The notes below the pieces were generated by a model. The model was not told the origin of the DNA, made no database searches, and saw only the letters and a program-made list of their open reading frames with translations. Position numbers and translations under genes: made by a program. A stretch of 64,000 bases of DNA from Varroa destructor. Taxonomy: Eukaryota > Arthropoda > Arachnida > Mesostigmata > Varroidae. The stretch lies in assembly GCF_002443255.2 (NCBI RefSeq), contig NW_019211458.1, forward strand, positions 36,506,165 to 36,570,164, read 5' to 3'. Of this stretch, positions 40,201 through 52,200 are shown one piece after another. Position 1 is the first letter of the stretch. Each line of letters starts with the position of its first letter.

Positions 40201-43200
40201 TGTCCAAAAGCTACCACAGCGCTACTACGTATGTGCTAAAAAACGAAAGAGATAATTTCAAATATATATTAAAAAATCATCATTCTAGCCCGTTTAAGTA
40301 TTCCGATTTCGAAACCCGGCGGAGATGCTAACAACAGTGTCGTACGTTAGTGTATCCCAACAATGGTTAGGCATGGCTATGTCTGACGTGTTTGTATGCC
40401 TTTTTATGATTATCTCAATATTTCCCCCAACTGTAGGTACAATTAGATCAATTATCATCTCTTACCATACTTAGGAATTGTGAAGTCTTTTATTCCGCTT
40501 TGACCTACTAAAGTAAATTCCGTTCGATGATCAGAGTCGATGAAAAATTATAGCTGTTGCCAAACACTACGTCTTCTTCGGCATATAACTCGCTCTAACG
40601 GTCAAACCTCTTTGGCCGACTAAATGGCAAAACAATCTGGCTGTTATTTAATGATTGTAATAATGTGGTCAAACAGATGTCGGATATAGCCTACACGGCA
40701 ATTTCGAGTTGAAATTCCAAACGTATTACGAGTATACGCACTTCGTTTAGGGTTGCCGTTTGTCGTCTATTTTCGTTTCTATTCTCTGCCTCCTTCATAT
40801 GTCAACGACTTTCTCGGCGACATTCGGTGGAATATAAGATACGAAGTATATTTCTGTTACGCTCGATAGGAAAGGAACGTATATAATCTACTAATAAGGT
40901 TATGAAATCCTTTTGCGTCGCTGGTCTCGTCCAGCCACTATGACTTGGTTCCTTTTGTTCTTTTATCTGGATCGTTTGTATTGCCTAATGTTATACATTT
41001 GGATAGCTCTAGATGCAAGCTAATATGGAAAAAGTTAGAGAAAGGATACGGCTATTGTTTAGTTGGATTTCTGTTCGTCGACCAATTCGATCGTACATAA
41101 AATTCAAGCCGCTCGCGTATCTTCAAATCGATCGGCGACTCAAAATTGTTCACCGAGCAAAATGAGACTATTGATTAAATGTTAAGTCGTGGCCAGTGTC
41201 AGTCGACTGTTCTCAGCCACCTTTTTAATGCTTACCTACTCTATAAGCGTGGTCGGAGGATAAATAAGAACAGGAGTACATTCGGTGAAAGAAGAGCAAA
41301 TAAAAGACGCGTCTGTTTCGTTATGGACAGAAAGTAGTCAAAGAGTCAGAAAAGAGCTCTCGCGCGTATGGCTGCAACAGCCTAAAGGGGGACTTGTTGG
41401 CGTACTCGGCTGTACAACGATCGGACGGTGACTACAACAATGGCGTGATCTGGAACGTTCGAGGTCCGCTAAAACAAGAGAGGAAAAAAAGGATGTTAGT
41501 TTTCTAAAGCCCCCGCTTTCCACGCCATTTTTCACCTGTTTCGCGTTTCTTATCAGCGACTCTCCTTTCTGTTTTCTCAACTGAGTTCTCCGCAAAAGCA
41601 TCGACCTAGGTGACGATGACGGAACAGCAACATTGATGTTGAATGAGCACGAAGAGGCAGACGGGTAACCGTCCCTAGAGAAGCTGGAAAAATAGGAATA
41701 GATCAACGCGAAGCCGCTTACCGCAACACATTCACACGGAACCACACACATGGTTATCGAAACACCCGTTGAGGAGTAGACTGCCTCCAGAATATAACAC
41801 AGATATAGCCGGAATAGAACACAGACGGCGAGCAGTCCTGCACCTCTTATATTTGCGAAGAAAATAAATACCTGGTTATTTTATACTTAAGCGCGCATAT
41901 GTCACATCAAGGACACTAAGGAAATCCAGTTCGGAGAGGACGCTAAGCACGCCGGAAGATGGCTGATGTAAATCATATAATGTGTACGAGCGAAAAGAAC
42001 GGTTAGATCCCTTGGTCAACAGCGCCATGGTGTCAGAGATGCCACTGTGAACGTACCTTATTTCCGCTTTCAGATAAAACAAATTGCGAGAGAGCTCCCG
42101 GCCGGGTTAGTTTTTTGTATGACTTTGGCTAGCCGGTTGATGGAAAGAGGCTTAGGTATTAGGAGTACCGCACATGACTTAAGCAGCAGAATACAGAATG
42201 CAGTGTCGAGCTTTTCGCTTCACTGATACAATAAATCAGGACGAGCATGAACAAACCGGGAAAAGGATCATGTCCAAGGTTTATAAGACAACGGAGAATA
42301 GGCTGGAACATGACTGAAACATCTCAGTAATGATAAAGAAAACGTTAACATTTAAATAACTTTCTAAAGCAATGAGCACAACGAGTGTAAGGCAGGGAAA
42401 CGCCACACCTCCCCTATTTCGACCGCAATAGTTCTTCTTCCAACTACTTTAAGCCTAGTTTCTGCGTATACGAAACATATTTTAGATATGTAAATGTATC
42501 ATATATACTTACTATATAGAACATAAGCAAAGAGCGTAAAAGTAACTCATGCGAGGATTCCGCGTATGCTCCATGTCTAATATAATTAATTAAAATAACG
42601 CCAACTCTACTGCTCATTTTCACGCAGCTACGTTGCTGCTGTGTAGAGGACTGATTAAGTTTACGCGCACGCTGTTTGGATAATATAAATTTATTAAAAT
42701 TGGGGTGCTTAAAAATGTTGCGAACGGAAGTAAATCTAAACAAACTTTTAAGAGAATTACATATGGGAACCACTAAATAACATTAAGTAAAATCTTTGAA
42801 GATTATCGTGAAGTCACTCGAATTAAAGGAGGACATCAAGATCAAAAGAAATTTGTCCCAAATGAACGAACCCTACTGATATCACCGGTCTACGCGAATT
42901 TTGTGGGAGACCCACTAGCCCCGTTAGACGTGCTAGGCATTAATTGAGCCGCCTCTATTTCGTGCGCCGTGCGACCCCTAGAAATAGTGCGATAACACGC
43001 ACTATTTCTAGGGGTCTACGAGTGAACGGCCTTTCCTCTTGAGAGTGCACTGACCAAGCCTGAAAAAGCACGCACTTCTCCTTCGAATGAGGACGATGAA
43101 GGACAGTGTTGCGACTAAAAACCCTTCGGTTAAACGTAGTTCAGCCACGGATACGCACTCGCGTTACGTCGAAGTTACATTACACGTCGAGGTAGTGGGA

Positions 43201-46200
43201 ATCACATAACATCAACAGAACCAACGATAAACACAAGCCAGCTGTGCAAATGTTTCATGAAATTCAAAAGAGCAATAGTAGCAGGCGATGCACAGTCTAC
43301 ATCCACCAATTCTCGAAAATGGCTGTATTTTTGTCGCTACCATAGCGCCAGGAGGAATCGCGACTAGTCAGTGTAAATGTTTGCGCGAGATGCAACAGGC
43401 GGATGTACGCAAGCCAATGCTTATAGATGCTGCTTTCCGAAGTGTAATAGAGCGATACATATAGCCTATAAGGCTAATGGTAAGCCTAGTCCGACACTCG
43501 GCCAAGATGAAAAGTGGCGTCGTAGGATCAACTGATGTTTAGATATGCGTACGTTAAAGAATTATTCAATGGCTTTTCCAACATTCTTATTTAAGCGAAC
43601 GATGGACTAGGAAGATACGTGTGAAGCTTGGAAACATGTGGAGCCTTTGACGGTTGATGGCCGTAACATGCGATAATAACTCTTCGAGAGACCCTTTCTC
43701 TACCACGAAAAACAACACTTGTACCGAGCAACAACGTCGTGCAGCCCTCGACCCTGCGCTTGTAGAGACTTTTCCTAGGAAAACGTCCCTGGCTATTTGT
43801 GTAGTGCCGAAAATCGACATTGACAGTGCTATGTGTGAAGCAGAGAAGTACATTAACAGAGCAACGACCCAGTTACGATGTTCTTTCTCGCTAGTTACCA
43901 CGAATACCTGGAACTTAGAAAGGGCAGATATATCAGCGAAATGGAAGGTTCTTTAGAGACGTTATTTAGTCTATAACCCAGGTCAACAGTACGGATCAAA
44001 AGCAACAGATGATATTATTAAGAAAGAGCGGATTCAGAAGATGCAAAATTATTTCTTATTCTGCGCCTCCTCCTCTTCTCATTTCCAGGGACTTTAACGT
44101 TCGCCATAACCTGCCAAACTCGAGCCGCATTGGGGTCTTTCAGAACACGCTAGCACATGTTGTTTGCTGAGTAATCAATCGCTTTGGTGATTTCCTTTTC
44201 CGAAATCTGGCTGTCGCCATATTTGCGACGAATGTAAGCACGGTTAGCGTAAAATTTCACGGTGAAAATCATTCTTAGAGACCGCAAGCATTTGTGCTCA
44301 CGTACCGTCTTTGTTGCAGTTGCGCGGACTGTCAAATGCTAAACTCCGTCGCTAAACCTAAATGTAGATAGATAAGCACCCACAAAGTTCTCTCTGTATC
44401 TGAAGCGGTGAATGCCGAAACTTGTGCACAGGGTTTGGTCAAAATTCTCCAGTCTTTCCTTTTATTTCCTGGAAGCATAGACCGCGGTTTATCTATATAG
44501 TTGTAATCTTGCCTTGACGGCCCATATGGCCTTCAAATGCATGACCATCGTTCTACCCTTCCAGTGCCCGAATTTTATCGTTTAGCCTACCTTTTCGTGA
44601 AAAGCGTGTGCTCCGCAAAGACAGCAATACTTTGAACGGCTGAAAACCCGTTTGATCATCGGCGAAGAACGTTAACTATACAAATGGCTAACGTATTACG
44701 GAAGCTTGCCTGATTAGCATTTCGGTCCTCATAAATCACTTCTCGGAGGTGTTTGTGTCAAGGAATACGATATCGAATGCAGTGAATTTTTTCGCCGCAG
44801 CGTAGGGAAACAGAACTCCAATACCTCAACAAGAGTTTACAATGTGGCAAGGTCTTGGGAACTTACACAACGAAGAAATCCGCTGATTCAGGTAGGGTCT
44901 GCAAGCGTCATTCAAATGCAGCGTTATTCCGTTACTGTCCTAGAGAGCGCTATTTAATAGATGTTCGCGCACCGATACACTTCCAGCCCAATGAAGACAC
45001 ACTACCCTGTTAGTGATCCCTAAAGGAAAGGGCGGTTCGACCGTATCTTCATTATAGTAAGGATAGCAAAGAAAGACTTTTGTTACAAGCTGCTTTTCGG
45101 CTTGCTAGGTAAAAAAGTGCCACTAAGAAGCTACTTACACGCCATTCTAGCGGAGTAACATGGGTCCTAGAAAGAATTGTCAATGGAAACGGCGTGCAGT
45201 ATCCTGATTACTAACATCAAAGGTGCATTGGTCACATAATGCAATCTACTATACGCGGTGTTCGTCAACTTCAAAATCATCTTTGATGCGGTGCTGAGAA
45301 TAAGGTTATGTTCACTGCTGAACGAGATTGGTGTCTCTAAAAACGTGGTCAACCTTCTCGCTGGGATTCCACTAGAAACCAAAATAATCATCGACAACGG
45401 AGCGGTTGAACTTTCCTTTTTACATAGACAATTGACTTTCCTGAGAGGAACAACCATAGCCCACTTTTGCTTTGCTGAAGAGCCTCCTTGGTTAGATCAG
45501 AGGTCCAAAGGTCAGTGGGAGTCATCTTGTATGTAGACGACCTAGTAATATGCGGACAGAACAAAATCCAGGTATAATATGCTCTGATCCGGCTATACAT
45601 ACCAGTCACAAATTCAGGACTGACCGTGAACCTGTTCAAGACGAAGGAGATAAAGTTCAGAAAGGAAGGCAGGCAGAGGCCACTGACGACTTGTACTTCG
45701 GCAACTTACCTTTCGGTTCTTCAACCCGTTTGTGTAGTTGGACCAGCTCTTTTCTGCGGACAGTAGAAGTTTCACTACGTACGTCACTGAAAGATAAAGG
45801 ACGACCTTATCGGCTGCATAGACGATCAAGTCACCTTTTCACTTGTTCCTCGCAACCGTTCTCAGCTTTTCCGACCTTAGGGTAACTCCGATCGCAACAT
45901 ATGGAATACACGTCATTTAGAAAAAGCTTATTATGGAAAAAACTAAACAAGTAAATTGTGTTGAAGCCTACTTCCTTGAATAAGTACTGGGCTACACATA
46001 GTGATTCAAAATTGCCTCGCAGTTCGTCGCTGCCGTCCAAAGACCTATGTCGTACGATACAAAATGATTTCTAGATTTTTTTTCTGATGTTGATATGTTG
46101 TGCCGATGGCCAGTCTATCTAAAGTCCTCGACTACTGCCAGTAAACGCGAATAACTGAATCAAATTATTAATTTTTTCTTTATTTGATTAGAGATTTGAT

Positions 46201-49200
46201 TGATAATAACTGCGAGGCAAGTCCCAATGATCTATCCTTTGTAATAGAGTAGTTGCCTTGCCTCGCTAAACAATAACAGATTCCCAGATAAAGAGTGAAG
46301 AGAAAAAAGCCGTGCTTACACAGTCCACAGGCTGGCAGACTGGCGTATGTCGATTAAACTAAGACAACCCCGAACACTTGCTAAGAATAATGGTAACCGA
46401 GCCCGTACCCTCAACGTGCACAGCTGCTAGCGGTGGCTTCTTCCTGGAGCGGAAAGAGATCGATCTTCAAGGGATGCTGGAAGTTTTCGAGATCAAGAAG
46501 AATATGGTGTCACAGTCGTATGTACGCCTCGAGAAGTCGACATTCGAATGTCGACTTTCGTTTTTTGTTTCACAGGAAAGAGCAGACGCACGCCTCTCGA
46601 ATCGACATAAAATAACACGTAAAATGCAACACAAAGAAGAATCGAACCGGCCTCTGGAAATAGCCGCGAATGCCGGAAGCCGTTAAATACTGCATTCGCC
46701 ATCGATAATACTAGGCAGAAAAGAATAAGTGCGCACCACATATTTCTAAGATACTTATTCAAATATCTACTAATAGCTCTATTTCTACAAAGTTAGATTT
46801 CAATAATTTATTACATATAGGCATGTCGTCTTACGAGGGTCTATTGTTACGTTCCAGCAATCATCGAATTTTGAAATTTTTATTTACAAATTAGGTGAAA
46901 TATTCACGTTTGTTAGGTAGTTGTGCTTTTTACTTTAAATCATTATGGATAACAAAACTCTTTTATAAGACCTTTGAGCTTCCACTGAGGACTATTTAGA
47001 ACTCTGCCGACCCGCAATTGATTTGCTTCTATAGCTTAATGGACGCATAAAAAAATAGGATCGTAGGTTGTCCGGGCATGCCCAACCGAACGGCCTTTAA
47101 TGGATACTATAGATATATATTTTCTTCATTTTATGAAATCGTTTTTGTTTGGTCCGAAAGTAGATTTGCGAGTAATTTAAATATATACCGAGTATTCCGG
47201 TTTTATATCCAGTATAGGTACGATGTTCCACAAAAGCAAGCATATTGTAAATTTTGTCTACAAAAAAATGAGAAGTCGACGTTAGTATGCGTTTGAGCAC
47301 GGGCCTTGACTGGAGGATAGGCAGGAGTATACTGAAATGTTCGGGTATTTAAAAGAGATTCGCAAAAATGTACGTTAAGCTATCGTACTGCACAACGTCC
47401 ATAACAGGTTCTACTAAAAGAAAGGCCTGCTTTGCGTAAGGGCAACATTCTTTGCTTTTCTATGCAAAACTACACTTTCCACATATACAGAAACGGTTAT
47501 GGGCAAGCGTCAATTATAGGGTTTCACTGATGAATAGAATAAATTATGTCCCGTACAATTTACAACTGATTTAAAATCATAGGTGTGCTATAGAGCTACT
47601 AACGATAAGAAGCAAAAATACGCTTTCGAAGTTCTAAACGCTGACGAAACTGAACAAACCAAGAAGTCATCCTACCTGATACTGAACTTCGTGTCTAATA
47701 GTTTTCCTCACTCCCTCAGTATTCCGCTATTCGAGGCACGGCTCGATAAAACGCGGTAGTGCCTTAATCAACTAGAAGGAGAAGGCCGCCCAACTTTATG
47801 ACAAATCGCAGGCTCAAGTTAAGAAGTAAACAATCGATTTTATATCCGAACAGACAGAAGCAACGATTATAGCGCAATCTAGAACAAGATCTAAACTGAT
47901 GGCTAAAAATAAAGTTTATATAAACGCTCTCCGACACAACACAGGCGTAACCAGGTTAACAGATTAGTCCCGTAAACCGATAACGGGTAAAATTTAACTC
48001 TCACTTTTATCGCGTTGCGCCGTAGCTTATTATACTACACTTTAATAGACGTGCCGAGAGCAACAATTCAATGAACAGTATATACGCAGCCTTATTGCTA
48101 GCCGACCAGCTAAATGCCATCTGTTAGCTTACGTAGTAGGCGACGTTTAAACAAGCTGTCTATCGCCTGTCATTGCCATAAACGTATAATAATATCAACA
48201 AGCCAAGTAAACATCGGCCAATGTTTGCCCCGACACGCTTATTGATTTGATTATCTATTCAATACAAGGATATTGCCACGCTTTATATAACTAAGGACGA
48301 TAGAATATTTTGCTGAATATGTTTAGGGGGTTTGATTTGGACCTAATGAAGACAGTTAAATTTTAGATAGAATAGATGCTTGAAAAGCTTCGAGGTTTAG
48401 TTCTTCCGCTTACGAGACGTTACCAGCGTAAAGTGAACTTGCCAGTTTGATACATGGACTTCGCTGGAACATCGGACACGTAGACATGGGCCAAGCTAAC
48501 ATTAGTGTATATTATACTCTGCTATGTCTGGAAATCATGAATAGCAGGTGGTCTCTAGAGAAGATAGCCAACCATATGATGCGATCAATCTAGAAAATGT
48601 CCAATTGCCAATGATGTATTAGACGTAGAATTATTCCGAAAAAGTAATTTGTGGTTATTTCGAAAAGCTCTTATTTTCACGCAAGCCTGGATTTCAATAT
48701 GGACGTCTTCTAATGCAGCTAATTATGTTCGTTGCATTCTCGTTTAAGCTCGGGTTAAACGGGTTTACCAACTCGTTTTAAAGCGTTCATCTGAGCTAGT
48801 TTTCTTAATTATTCCAGCACATCAAAGCACCTAAACAAGTATACAACATAAGGTGGTTCTAGTAATAACTTGCTTAACATCTATATTTCTGACCAGCCAG
48901 AAATATAAATGAATGACCCGAACTCACCTTGATCAGGAACAACGATTTATACAGAGGGAATATAAATAATAATCTGTTTTGATTATTCATAAATAGTAGA
49001 CGATATGGAATACAGTCTTATCTTATAAGCTACTATGTGGTAATAGGCCGACGTTGTTGCATTCCGAATTTAAATACTAACCAATCAGACTACTGATCGG
49101 AGCTGCTCATATACAACTACATGTTCAACTTATAAAACTAACAATGTAATAAGTTACCTTTGCATCTGAAGTATCATCTTAGACAGTACGCTTTTCTCTG

Positions 49201-52200
49201 AACCTTAACCTTTAAAAATCGTGATGGTTCGCTTCGGTAATACTTTCTGCAGATATCCTAAAAGAGCGAGGGCACTGCCAGTGCATAAGTGCGGGAGATT
49301 TGATTAAGAAATGAAACCCCCGGAAGAAATCCCTTATTAATTTCATAGGTCAATTTTGAAAATTATAGTACATTACTACTAAATATATGCTACCTGTCCA
49401 ATAATTAAATCAGGACATCAGCATAATCTGCCTTTGACCTGCTTAGACATACAATGGTCTGTTAAGTATTTGCTAATACAAATTGATATCAAATCTTGTT
49501 TTGTGATACGCGTCAAAGAAATGACAGTAGACAGTGAATATGTAGACCAGTCGGGGCAGAAATGATGACAGCGCATCAAGCAAAACCCAGCCTATCTTTT
49601 GTTGTCGTTCGCGGCGCTACCCCTATTATTAAGCCGGGTAAAGGGAAACGTCGCGTGCAATAAATTTTGAATCCTCATAGAAATAAATTTTGTTGAGGTG
49701 TCGGTCTCATGAATCATTAGCGTCACTACCGTCATCGTCGACATATGTGCAGCATAGTTAGATATATAATATTTGTGTAAGCCGAAGTCGTCGGTAAACA
49801 CGCGTTGCAGATAGAGCCTTGTCGGAAGCGTGCAGTATGCAGAAGTTGTTGTAATACACCAAAAAATTAACGAGCCATTACCGCAAAAAGTGTATGCCTC
49901 AAAGCAGTCTCTGATATTCAAGCAAAAATCAATCAGGATATATTTATAGATGATATTATTGATAGTACGTGCTGTATTTTATATTTCTTTTCAAGTTAGC
50001 GGAACTGATGTTATCCTGAAAAGTTACATGGCAAAACTTCGTTGGGGAAATTCCCAAAAATCTACCCTATATGAGAGAATTATCAAATTTATATTGAAAA
50101 AAAAAAGAAAGAAAACAAGGCTCTCGTCTTACAAAACTTCAAAAGCAAAAAGTCAGGGCAGAGTATACTCCAGTTCGACCAACCACAACATTTTGTTTCA
50201 AGTTTACTACGAAAAACAACGTTGTCCCTATTGTTTGAAACCAACTAGATTACTGCATGCGAATTCCATCGGTATTGCTTCCATTATTGTCACATATTTA
50301 TGTTTTCGATCACACACACCCCTTCCTTGTACCTTGATACGAGTATAGATTCTTCCTACAGGCAGAAGGATACAGCCACTACTTTTCAAAAGAAGTCTAG
50401 GAGAGAATCGTTACCAATGAATAGTACGTGTCAAAAAGCCTATTCGTCTCTCCTGTAACCATAAAAGCTGCATAGAATAGTTATGTTGCTAGTAAGACAG
50501 CCTTATTTGTTTGAAACTAAATGACCAAGCTGATTTATATTTGTTGCAATGTAGGCCTAAAGGGTACAACTGTTTATCAATAGTCGTCTTATTTACAACG
50601 TAAAAGCGATATCTCTTCGTAACCTAACCACACTGGCAAAGCGCGGTTATTTTAAACGTTCTACATACGTGATGTGTCGTTCAGTGCATGTATGATTACG
50701 ATTATACTGATACGGCTCGTGAAGGATTAACAAGGCGATCCGGCAGTGTTCGAGTACGAGAATAGCAAGACTAGGGTCCTGATGTCAGTAGGGCTTACGC
50801 CACTACCGCACAACGAGACCAGCGATGAGGATGCGTCTCATTTCTACCCTCTATACAAATAACCCGGATAATGAAGATCGAAGTCAGATTCGACCCGACG
50901 TCCGCCCAATTTGCTGTACCTTCCTCTAACACCTGAAAAAAATTTCATTTCTGGAAAATAAAATTCGTAAATAGATACCGTCTCGCCTTAGCAGTGCTCA
51001 GTGTAACGATAACTTTCATTTTGCTTGCTCAAGAAAATTACTGAAGGAGGCAAATCGAATAAGATATTTAGGTCATAAATCACATATGTGTCAAGCGTGT
51101 CCTAAACGGACCCATTCATCCAGAGTCGAACATCGTTTTGGACGGCTTCTACTCTAGAAGCAATTTTCATCGTTCGTTCAAGCAGTTCGGCAAACGACAC
51201 TGGAGCAAGGCACAAAGTATTGACTAGAAAGCGTTTTAGGTATGATCTAATGATGGCATCAAAGATAACAAAAAAAAATGGCCTGCCCAAATGCGAAAAC
51301 AGAATTAGGAAAGCAGGTGTGAACCTCTATCGACTCGTACTATAGGATTTCTGGGCACTGCCTATTTTTTTAGGAATATGTACACATAAGAGCGTGTACA
51401 TCTAAGTCGAGTCACTTGGACTAAAAGGAAAACATGCATAAAGGCCGCCAGAGTGACGAAACAAGCAAAACGAAATTATCAAGTGATCTTCCGATAACGA
51501 TAAAGGACTGATGCATGTACGTAAAGATGCCATAAACGAACATAACGTTAGGGAGCACGGACAGCGGTCCGATTTGTTCCCTTTCGTCTACCACGGACCG
51601 TTAAGTGGCAAAAGATCGCTTTGATTGAATATATTTTGATGGCTTTCATTCGCTATCAGCAGCGATAATACCTGCGGAAACGGTCCAGCCACGACGCTCT
51701 TGTATAGCGTCCAAGTAATAGCATGACGTTATTCGATGCATTAATAAGTGGCAATAAGCGACATTTTAAAAACAAGTGTTGGTATCGTGTCTTTGATTTC
51801 GGATAGCGTTTAAACTTAACAGTACCACACAATATGATGCGCTTTCTAAATCAGTGTGATAGACGCCCGTATAAAATGTGAATCAGTCATGACGATATTT
51901 TATTGGTTAGAACGTTTAACAGTTACACGCAGTTTCTTTGAAAATGTGTTAAACGTTTATATATATATATATATATATGATTTCTTCGATGCGTCCGATA
52001 TGTTTCAGCGGAAAAATACTATATCAGTATTTGGCAAGCCTGTTTCCCAGTAAAAATTCATGACTAGACTCTAAACAATTGTATCACAACCGTTGAACGG
52101 GTAGAAGTATACGATACAGATGTTAATAGATATTAAAAGATGTATGCTAATCCTTAGCTTCAATTTGGCCGCCCACTTCGTCGATGAAAATAACAAATAC

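Noticed and set aside
46640..46660. GGTTCGATTC on the minus strand as a tRNA B-box
   Set aside because: No A-box or cloverleaf can be formed around it.
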